From Ophiura sarsii (lineage: Eukaryota; Echinodermata; Ophiuroidea; Amphilepidida; Ophiuridae): 64,000 nt of DNA. The stretch is taken from positions 23,609,259 to 23,673,258 of the forward strand of contig CM069447.1 in NCBI GenBank assembly GCA_035610835.1, in the 5' to 3' direction. Below the pieces are notes generated by a model. That model did no database searches. It worked only from the letters and a program-made list of their open reading frames with translations, and was not told the origin of the DNA. Position 1 is the stretch's first letter, and each line of letters starts with the position of its first letter. Below are positions 56,090 to 64,000 of the stretch, in pieces. The position numbers were made by a program, and so were the translations under genes.

Positions 56090-57110
56090 CACGGGAAATG
56101 GTTTAGGATAGGTCTAGGGTTATAATGGTACAAGTAGCGTGTTGCGGGGGTTAATGAAGCAACCTGATTTCTTTACTTTAAGTTGGCATGCCAAACAATT
56201 TAAGGGACCGAGGGTTAATAAAGTAGCCACGGGGAAAGGGTTTAGCGAGGGTTGTTGTGATTATAAATCAACCTGGTTTGGGTGTGTGTATGGGGGGGTG
56301 GTAAAACCACGGTAAATGTTTTAGAATAGGGTTAAGAGTTAATGTTAAGTAGCCACGGGAAATGGTTAGGAGGGTTATGATTAAAAATCCACTCGCAGTA
56401 TGTTTGTGTGTGTGGGGTGGGGGGGGGGGGGGTTGGTTGGTGGGGGTGTAGGGGAGGGGGTTTATGTGGTTTTAAAAGTACCGAGTGTTAACTTGATACG
56501 GTTTGAGAGGCAGGGGTTAATAAAGTAGCCGCGGTAAATGGAGGGATGTGGTTATAAATCAACCTGATTTCTTTTTGGGGGGTTGGGGGTTGTAGTGGGT
56601 TTATAATCACGGCTGTTTGATCCCACATAATGTGTCCGTTTTATTCTGAGAACACCGTAACTTGCTGGCCCGGTTCTGGTTTTAACTTATTCAAGTACCT
56701 GAATATACTGGTCATCTTTTGTAGACATTTCCAGAACATTTTGTTGGTCCATTTCTGAGAAATAGTGCTTTGCATATTATTATTTACTATAATAGCGCCC
56801 TCATCGGCCAAATTTCCCATAGAGTTACATGTAAAATGTGTGTAAAGTAGAAAATGCCGATAATTTAAAAATGGCTCGAACAATTTTCGTGAAATTTTTA
56901 CCGTATACTCGTATTCATTAGCGCTACCTAAATCAGGTCAAACCCTAACTGGGCCACTGTGTTATCTTTTTTTATTCTATAATTTTAATTATAAATCGGA
57001 CAGTCAAACAGCCGTGTAATGCCTTTAGGAGGGATATGGTTATAAATCAACCTGGTCTGGGGGTGGTAGGGGGTTTATGTGGTTTCAGAGGTAGGTAATG
57101 TGGCATAACC
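56090..57110. repeat. Degenerate G-rich and ttaataaagtagcc repeat region
   Basis: Recurring gccacgggaaatggtt, ggttaataaagtagcc and gttataaatcaacctg blocks with GGTGGGG-rich linkers (56030-56070, 56415-56460). Only low-complexity frames are present. Confidence 0.6.
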
Positions 57111-57145
57111 ATCTAGCGGGGACCCGAGCGTAGCGAGGGTACGCC

Positions 57146-57492
57146 GCTAGTAATAATAACAATACATTTATATAGCGCCGCGCCGTCTATCTAGGCAGCC
57201 TATTCCGAGGCGCTGTAGCCCATTATTATTACGATGCCGTTAGGAAATCGTCACAATCATTTCGCTTCACGTATATTGTGGCAACTGGCTATATAAGTGC
57301 TCAACCATATCAGTACTTGGTTTGTAATATCACCCTTAAGAGCTACCCAATCTCGCTTGGGTGAATGAGGCAATTGAGTGAGACTAAGTATCTTGCCCAA
57401 GGACACAGATATGTTATCCCTAGTTGGGCTAGAACTCACAACCTCATGATCATGAGTCCAGCGCTCAGGCTGTTCCGCTGGACCACACATGC
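57146..57492 (-). mobile_element. tRNA-derived SINE with L2-type tail
   Basis: On the minus strand from 57492 a tRNA-like head (box A TGGTCCAGCGG; a box-B-like AGTTCTAGCCC) is followed by the CCTTGGGCAAGATACTTAG core seen in several animal SINE families. It ends with a GCGC...GGCGCTATATAAATG tail plus (ATT)n-like bases at 57146-57160. The tail matches the pattern at the end of the L2-like LINE at 62860-62945, as expected of a SINE mobilised by that LINE type. Confidence 0.75.
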
Positions 57493-57745
57493 TCTTGCAT
57501 GTTATACGTGTCTGCGTCTTTATATCACTTAAGTTATTCTTGAGTTGGGTGAGGCAGAGGTTTATTTACTCATCAGTGGACCAATGTTTTTTCGCTTGGA
57601 TAGTGGGTGAATTTTTTTTTTCCCAAAAAAGGTTTTTTTCTTCAAAAAAATGCCCCCCCCCCCCCCCTTGATATCGAGTATCTAATGATGCGTTCCTTAG
57701 AGCCAAACCGCGCGATCTTTGCCTGTCGCGCGTTAGACTTGTAAA

Positions 57746-59310
57746 ATTATATATTTATTTTTATTTTTTTTATTTTTTTTATTTCTCTCTTGACAGCATA
57801 AACACAGCACTGTCATTTACTCAGTAACCTTACGCTACATACATCTTTACATGGGTATTGACAAACATGGAAATGAAACTTATCCTGTGCAGAGACTTTG
57901 CCATTTATGCCATTTTTCCAGAAATGTATTCATGTCTGAATTGCACGTGGCTTGGTATTTTAGAATATTGTAATAATACTTAAATTCGTGTTTGAAAGTG
58001 TCTAAACCTGGCTGTTTTTCTGTCATCGTTGCTCTATAAATATGGAATTTCGCCATTGTTATTATTAATGTTAGGGTGAAATCCAAATTTGATCCAAAAA
58101 GTATTGTTAATGGATTCATATTCAAGTCCACATTTGTTTGACCTTTAACCCACCTTTTAAAGATATTCCAGAATGATTTTGAGATTTTAGAAGTTATGAA
58201 AAGATGCGTAATTGTTTCTGAGTTTTCTTTACAAAAAATCATCTCCTCTAATATTACATTTTAGCAAAAGACTATTCGTTCCTAAAATACTTTCATTGAT
58301 TCTATTTGGAACCATCTATACTTTGTGTCATCGGAAAACTTAAAATTTAAAAGACATATATTATATCCCTATTTTCTATACCAAAGTCTAATTCCCACTT
58401 ATTAATGGATTGTTTCATTTTCTTTGATTCTATAAAGACTTTGTAGAATAAAGTACAACCTTTACGCTGTTTGAACAGTAGTTCCACATTACTAGGTCTA
58501 AATGGTGATACTAGTTTCGACCCATTGAATTGACTGATATTGAAGTTTGACTTAATTGCTCTTACAATACCATTATACTCTAGGAAATTGGTTTTCACTT
58601 GATGAATTTCTTCCAACTCGTCTTTTGACATAAAAAGTCCCATTTACTTTCAGTAAATCATTGATAAAAATAACTCCCTTTCCTTCCAATGAACATAGTT
58701 TATCGATTTACCTCCAATCTTTATTTTGTCATTCCACCACAAGTATTGCTTTGCAATGCGATTGAAGTCTAACACACCGTTGTTAACAATACATATCAAA
58801 GATGACCAAGAGAATCGAGTATCATACCAGAACTTATTGTCTATCTTATTTTTGTTGCATTCAATTGTAATAAACCTGTACAACAAATATCGTCTTTTTT
58901 GGCATTTAAACATAATCTATACAATTTTATCCAACTTTTTTCACCTTGCAAAACCCTTCGAATCCAATTTATTTTCAATGCATTTATACGAGATTCCACA
59001 TCTGGCATTTTAACACCCCCGTTCTCATAATTTAGCACAAACTGAGATCTTTTTATTCTGTCTGGCTTGCCACCCCATACATATTTAAAGATTACATTAT
59101 TAACCGTGTTAATGAAATCTTTGTTCGGGTTTGGAAGCATTTGAGCAACATAACTTAACTTAGGTAGGACCAATGATTTTACCACTACAACACGACCCAA
59201 AACAGATAGATTCCTTTTTTTCCAACTTAAAATCATTTTTTTCATCAATTTAAGTGACTTATCATAGTTCTGTTCAACCATTTGTGTCAAATCAGCATTA
59301 CAAGAAATTC
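57746..59310 (-). mobile_element. 5'-truncated L1/Tx1-like LINE
   Basis: Post-RT part of an L1/Tx1-type polyprotein in several frames. At 59290-58841: LSWKKRNLSVLGRVVVVKSL, FKYVWGGKPDRIKR and GGVKMPDVESRINALKINWI. At 58913-58650 and 58643-58347: weakly conserved. At 58242-57880: a terminal segment starting FCKENSETITHLFI, the IxHLFxxC-like end of such LINEs. Stops and frameshifts are present (near 58840, 58645, 58300). An A-rich tail on the minus strand (57746-57790) closes the 3' end. No RT catalytic motifs remain, consistent with 5' truncation. Confidence 0.82.
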
Positions 59311-59804
59311 CTTAAAAAAAAAATTAAAAAAATTCCATCAAAATTCCAGGATATCTTGACATTTTCACACATGTTTGCAGTTCTGTTTTGACCCAATCAC
59401 CCAATCCATACTGCTACTGTTTTATCTATATTTATTTTTAAACCAGACTTGTAAAATTATACTTTCATTTACAAATTATATAGCCTACAACACATGTACA
59501 AGTTGGTTAAGCATCGACCCTCAGCCTTGGACACGATCATTACCTGTTTTAACAGGTTTAAAACCAGTCGTATCAGTCACATAGGAAAGGAAGGCTGTTT
59601 AGGCTATTACATTCATCCGTTTTAGCTCGTATTCATCATTACACCTTCAATATTTCCTACTCTAAGTACGACGCCCTTTCAGGGTTAGATACTTTTGTTT
59701 TCTTTTTTCTTTACCATCGGTGGCGATGTCACGTCAAATGACCATGATAATAAGTTATAAGTATAAGACGATGCCTATCCTCCGCAGAATAGGCCTACTA
59801 TAGT

Positions 59805-60012
59805 TCAATCAGTTCCAAATTGGAGAGAAATATCCGGTTTTTATCTATCCGCGCGCAAAAGTAAGCGTATAAGCGTGATTTTGGCATACGCTATACACTG
59901 ACACTGCGACCCATATTTCGCTATGCTAGCGTTTTGCGCGCGACGTTCTTCTGAATTCATTCGCCACTGTAAACAGGTTTAGCCATTTTGGAACTGACAC
60001 TGACTGAACTTT
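59805..60012. mobile_element. Possible hairpin MITE
   Basis: Left agttcaatcagttccaaatt mirrors right ttggaactgacactgactgaact with a small insertion; inner ccgcgcgcaaaa mirrors ttttgcgcgcga. Arms are imperfect and no TSD is clear. Confidence 0.45.
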
Positions 60013-61507
60013 ACTTGATTGGTGTGTGTATCCGGTGCATGATCATGGTGATGCGACGGAATATTTCCTGTTTTCAAGTACAAAACTGATTCAAGGTGAA
60101 TTTTCTTTCTAATCTCGGTTGTGTCATGCCCAAAATCATTGGTATCTACTGGAAATTACCAATGAGCTCTGATATCTGATGAGTGCACACCACCAAATAA
60201 TATTTTGCATTCTGGCAATACCCAGTAGTGTTTTGCACACGCTGTGATATGTTTGAGGCTGCTGCGCCCTCCATTATGATAAAAACTGGGATTTGTATAT
60301 TTTTATGAACTAACATCGATAACGATTAAGAAAATTTCAGAATTTTACACTAGTAGTTGGGCAGCATAGAGGTTTTCCGGTCCCGGACCGAGGCTGACAC
60401 AGGGAGTTATATACCAAAATGTTCTTTGAAGTTGGTAAAATAAAACAGAAACGTGTACATCCTTGCCAACTTGGCTAGTTGATCGACCTTGATTTAGCGT
60501 AGAAGGTCATGTGTTTCAATGGCAATGCTCCCCATATATAGCTCTTAAACAGTCACAATATAAATATGCTCTGCATAAAGGCTGCTTTCGTGATTTTATG
60601 AGTGGCAACAGCAAAAATGACCATTATTAATGAAAAGTATATAAACAAATAATTCTTCAACATTATTGCGTATCGCTTTAACGTCCTAAAAAGGTATAAA
60701 GTGCTGTAAATGTACCCAAATGGTTCATAATCTAGCATTTGTAGGTTATTTTCTCCATAGGCCCCAAATCTCTACCTTTTTCTTGACTGGTATTTTTTTT
60801 ACAGATTTCACTGTTTCCACCAATTTAGAGTTAGAATCCCCGCTCTTAGCATCTACGCAGCCTGTCGTATCTAAGCTAGATATGATTGGCCCGTAGCGAT
60901 AAAAATGCAGGTCAATCCCCACAAAAGTGGTTGTTTTTAAGCAGAAGACATCTTATCTTCAATAAAAACAATGATTTAAATGAACCAGTTTGCTCTAAAG
61001 GTGAACAACATTAACACGAAGTTGACCAAAGCAATAGGGAACTCATTTGGTGGTGTGGGACCTTAAAAATGGACCTGATTGGATTAAAGTTTCCCAGGCC
61101 AAACAATTTTACATTGCCAATAATAAACAATAATTTAGTTATTAAAAGTTGTCATGGCCTTATTTTTCTATTCTGTTATTAAATAGATCAGTATAGATGG
61201 CAATTCGACAGATTTGCTGTACAATAGATCAAATTTTACTTCGTATTACGGTTGAGTAAAAGTTAGGTTTTTTAATCTTTGTAGACCAGCATTCGTTTCC
61301 ATAATACTGGTTGCAGTTGACTGGAACGTTGCGTTTGGATAGTCTTCCGGTATATGTATGAAATTATTGCGTGTGTTTTAATACCCCAGTTAGCGTGCAA
61401 TTGTTCAAGGACACGCTGAAGAGTATCCACCAATGCACTATGGGATATCACGTCCGGTAAAAGATTATCACAGCAATAGTTCTTTCTTAAATAATAATAA
61501 TAATAAA
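60013..61507. other. Intergenic, nothing recognised
   Basis: AT-rich DNA without a recognised gene, RNA or bounded element. It ends with an (AAT)n run at 61491-61507 next to the Penelope-like element. Confidence 0.5.
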
Positions 61508-62823
61508 TAACAAATAATATGAAGTTAAACTTTCGATCTCAACACAAGAAATATTTACCTGGAATTTTCAGGTGTTGCTACACCTTTCATCAGCAGACTA
61601 ATGACTCGACTTGACCTTTTGGAGGTGTGACGTCAGAATCGGGTCATAGACTCTTGGTAATTTGTACCTGCCCCCGTCTTTGTTGAGTGATGGTTGGTTG
61701 GCTCTGATGTAAATAGCCTCCTTGACACCTCTCTCGAACCAACGAGGATCCCTATCCAAGATTTTGACTTTCTCTAAGTCAACACTGTGTCCTGGTGACT
61801 CAATATGGATGTGTTGGGATACCTCGGACGAGGTGGAACTAGGACGCCTGTGCTCTAGAAACCGGGTCTTTAATGAGCGTTCGGTTTCTCCGATGTATGA
61901 TTCGGAGCAAAGACCCCGGGTAGTCTGACCCTGACAAGGGATCATGTACACTGGGCCTACAGTGTCCTTCTTCTCAGTTTTGTCTTTTGGAGAGACCAGA
62001 AGTTGACGTAGTGTGCGCGTGGGTTTGAAGTATGCGCGTATCCCGTAGTTTCCGAAAATCCTACGGAGAGCCTCTGATGTGCCCTTGATATAAGGCAACA
62101 CTACGTGTCCTTTTGTCTGTTTCTCACTGTCTTTAGTTTTCGGTTTGACCTTACCCTTAGGTTTGTTGACACGGTCAAATGCCCACTTCGGGTACCCACA
62201 CTTGGTCAATGCTTTATCGACGTGCTGCTTCTCTGTTGTGATGTCAACCTGGTCAGTGATGACCGTATCAGCCCTGTGGTGTAGCGTTTGAATAACGCCC
62301 AATTTGTGCTGGACAGGGTGATTTGACGAGAAGTTCAGATATTGATCTGTGTGGGTTGGCTTCCGGTAAATATTTACGTCAAGATTACCGTCTGGTTTGA
62401 TTACTGTCAGAGTGTCTAGGAAGGCTAATGTCCTGTTATCTTCACCTTCTGTAGTGAATTTGATGTCCGGATCAATGGTGTTGAGGTGATCAGTGAACTC
62501 TTGAGCATATTTGGTCTTTATTTTGATGTGCGTGTCGTCGACATATCTATACCACCATAATGGTGGATGGAGAGCAGTTTCGATAGCTATCTGTTCCAGA
62601 TGCTCCATGAAAAGGTTGCATACGATAGGCGAAACAGGGGAACCCATCGCAGCTCCATGTATCTGTAAATAGAATACCAAGAGTCTATGACCCGATTCTG
62701 ACGTCACACCTCCAAAAGGTCAAGTCGAGTCATTAGTCTGCTGATGAAAGGTGTAGCAACACCTGAAAATTCCAGGTAAATATTTCTTGTGTTGAGATCG
62801 AAAGTTTAACTTCATATTATTTA
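61508..62823 (-). mobile_element. Penelope-like element with inverted flanking repeats
   Basis: A Penelope-like coding segment is bordered by an inverted pair of about 148 bases: 61511-61660 (gaagttaaactttcgatctc ... gggtcatagactcttggta) and 62678-62823 (taccaagagtctatgaccc ... gagatcgaaagtttaacttc). Penelope elements characteristically carry terminal repeats (pLTRs) that may be direct or inverted. Truncation of the N-terminal RT makes this a partial copy. Confidence 0.85.
61598..62707 (-). CDS. Penelope-type RT (C-terminal half) plus GIY-YIG endonuclease
   Basis: A 369-codon frame without stops. Residues ~17-35 IHGAAMGSPVSPIVCNLFME are the RT motif around AMGSPVSP; ~53-62 WYRYVDDTHI carries the catalytic YVDD; LAFLDTLTV and YRKPTHTDQYLNFSSNHP follow, a typical Penelope block. 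Residues ~250-300 (VYMIPCQ, then SYIGETERSLKTRFLEH) form the GIY-YIG-like nuclease with the conserved Arg; VKEAIYIRANQPSLNKDGG near the C-terminus completes it. The first RT motifs are missing. The frame starts inside one inverted repeat arm (TSESGHRLLVFYLQ) and ends inside the other (PRVYDPILTS), so both protein ends are encoded by repeat sequence. Confidence 0.88.
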   Translation of the reverse strand: MTSESGHRLLVFYLQIHGAAMGSPVSPIVCNLFMEHLEQIAIETALHPPLWWYRYVDDTHIKIKTKYAQEFTDHLNTIDPDIKFTTEGEDNRTLAFLDTLTVIKPDGNLDVNIYRKPTHTDQYLNFSSNHPVQHKLGVIQTLHHRADTVITDQVDITTEKQHVDKALTKCGYPKWAFDRVNKPKGKVKPKTKDSEKQTKGHVVLPYIKGTSEALRRIFGNYGIRAYFKPTRTLRQLLVSPKDKTEKKDTVGPVYMIPCQGQTTRGLCSESYIGETERSLKTRFLEHRRPSSTSSEVSQHIHIESPGHSVDLEKVKILDRDPRWFERGVKEAIYIRANQPSLNKDGGRYKLPRVYDPILTSHLQKVKSSH

Positions 62824-62859
62824 TCACCAACACAGATGAACTTTCATTCTAATAATAAT

Positions 62860-63684
62860 AAATAACATTTATACCGCGCCTTTGCCTAGGGATACAAAGC
62901 GCAAAAACATGAAAAATACAACAGCAAAAAGAAATACCAAGGAGAATTAAGGAAACAGATGATCTTTGAGTTTGGACTTGAAACATTGTACACTAGTGGC
63001 ATTTCTAATGGCTACAGGTAATTTATTCCACAAACGTGGAGCCACTACTGAAAAGGCTCTATCCCCCGCAGATTTCTTGGTGAAAGGGACGACAAAATTT
63101 ATACTGTCAGCAGAGCGTGTTTTCATATTGCTTTGAGGTTGTTTCTTAACAAGACAGTCTTGAATATACTGGGGACAGAGCCCTTCCAAGGATTTGTACA
63201 CATACAGCATTGTCTTATACATAATACGTTCATTTACTGGTAACCAGTGTAATTTAGCCAACAATGGGGATACATGCTCACGTCTGGGCTTGAGACACAC
63301 CAGTCTTGCACACTTGTTCTGCAAGATTTGCAACCGTTTCAGATCTTTCTTAGATATACAATTTAGCAAAATATTACAATAATCAAGACGAGAAAGAATG
63401 AGGGCTCTAACAACGTTGTGACAGGTATCAACATCAATATATGGACGGATTCTACGAATGTTTCGTAGGAGCCAGTTGATGGATCTACACAACTTTGTTA
63501 CATGGTCAGACATACACATTTTATCATCGAAAACAACCCCAAGATTGCGAATAGTCTTAGACGGTAGAACCTCAGTATTGTCAAGAAAAAGACTGACCTT
63601 ACCTAACCTTTTCAAATTATAAGGAGATGCCGCAACAAAGAATTCAGTCTTGTCTTTATTCAACTTGAGTTCATATGGATCTTA
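62860..63684 (-). mobile_element. 5'-truncated L2-like LINE with 3' tail
   Basis: From about 63684 leftward one open frame of ~245 codons encodes the end of an L2/CR1-type RT: LNKDKTEFFV, TIRNLGVVFD, ALILSRLDYCNILL, LQNKCARLV, LHWLPVNERI and APRLWNKLPVAIRNA, ending near 62947. The 3' UTR carries TTGCGCTTTGTATCCC, GGCGCGGTATAAATG and an (ATT)n tail at 62848-62865. No stop lies within the frame, so this copy is younger than the relic at 247-1583. Motifs A-C are absent because of 5' truncation. Confidence 0.88.
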
Positions 63685-64000
63685 GGTGTTCACTTAAGCA
63701 GCCCATACTGACCACCAAACCACAAGCGCATTTGTACTGTGCTTTTGGTATATGCCGATTACGCCCAAATTCGCTTAAAAAATCATATCTCAAGTTCTAT
63801 CCAACTTTTTAAAAATGTAGAAACTGATTGATAATGCTGACATATTTCTTTCAAACAACATATACATATTACATTTTTAAAAAAATATTCTGGGCCGTTC
63901 TACAATTTATTTATATCCTAGTTTGGCATGTTTTTGGGTCATTTTATGCTGCTATTTTTAAGAAATTTGCGTTTTTTCTTGATGGTTGTAGTCATTTGGG
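63685..64000. other. Window end, nothing recognised
   Basis: AT-rich sequence with no gene or repeat boundary that can be supported. Confidence 0.5.

Noticed and set aside
58726..59013. 95-codon plus-strand frame
   Set aside because: It is antisense to the L1/Tx1-like remnant, which shows conserved blocks on the minus strand.

Overview
The window looks like the gene-poor, transposon-rich nuclear DNA of a marine invertebrate animal. The repeat mix (L2/CR1-, Jockey-, RTE- and L1/Tx1-type LINEs, Ty3/Gypsy, Penelope, hAT, Tc1/mariner and TTAA-type elements) and a polycystin-like PLAT exon suggest a non-vertebrate deuterostome such as an echinoderm or hemichordate, but nothing here fixes the species. 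Host genes have small, phase-matched exons separated by long introns. There are no bacterial features. An assembly gap of about 100 N lies at 43936-44035.

Region 1 (1-13.2 kb) holds the 3' part of a plus-strand protein kinase gene of tyrosine-kinase-like (MLK/Raf-like) type. Four exons can be read: 1802-1843, 2174-2668, 11387-11674 and 13076-13140. Every junction is phase 1, all key catalytic motifs are present, and a stop codon and AATAAA follow. The 8.7 kb intron between the N-lobe exon and the C-lobe exon contains a Ty3/Gypsy relic, itself split by a poly(A)-tailed LINE. An L2/CR1-like LINE fragment lies upstream of the first visible exon.

Region 2 (13.2-28.6 kb) is intergenic. It has a TTAA-flanked hairpin MITE, a 36-bp satellite, an AT-rich satellite built on AATCCGGATT that carries a hairpin element, a ~47-bp array interrupted by a tRNA-like element with telomere-like ends, and a fold-back element (18803-23669) whose interior holds a nearly complete RTE-type LINE. 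A tRNA-Ser-like sequence lies at 27755-27835.

Region 3 (28.6-34.1 kb) is one giant imperfect palindrome. A TA-flanked DNA element interrupts its right arm and a truncated relative sits inverted in its spacer.

Region 4 (35.4-43.9 kb) is a tandem segmental duplication bounded by hAT-like elements. Each copy lacks an insertion the other has (a mariner-like element in copy 1, a TTAA element in copy 2), so each insertion has a matching empty site.

Region 5 (44-52 kb) contains a minus-strand exon encoding a PLAT/LH2 domain like the one after the first transmembrane segment of polycystin-1 proteins, plus further hAT-type elements and a CG-rich ~300-bp array.

Region 6 (52-64 kb) holds more hairpins and a hAT element, a tRNA-derived SINE whose tail resembles the L2-like LINE at 62860-63684, a truncated L1/Tx1-like LINE, and a Penelope-like element flanked by inverted repeats. 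All recognisable retroelement coding remnants in the window lie on the minus strand.
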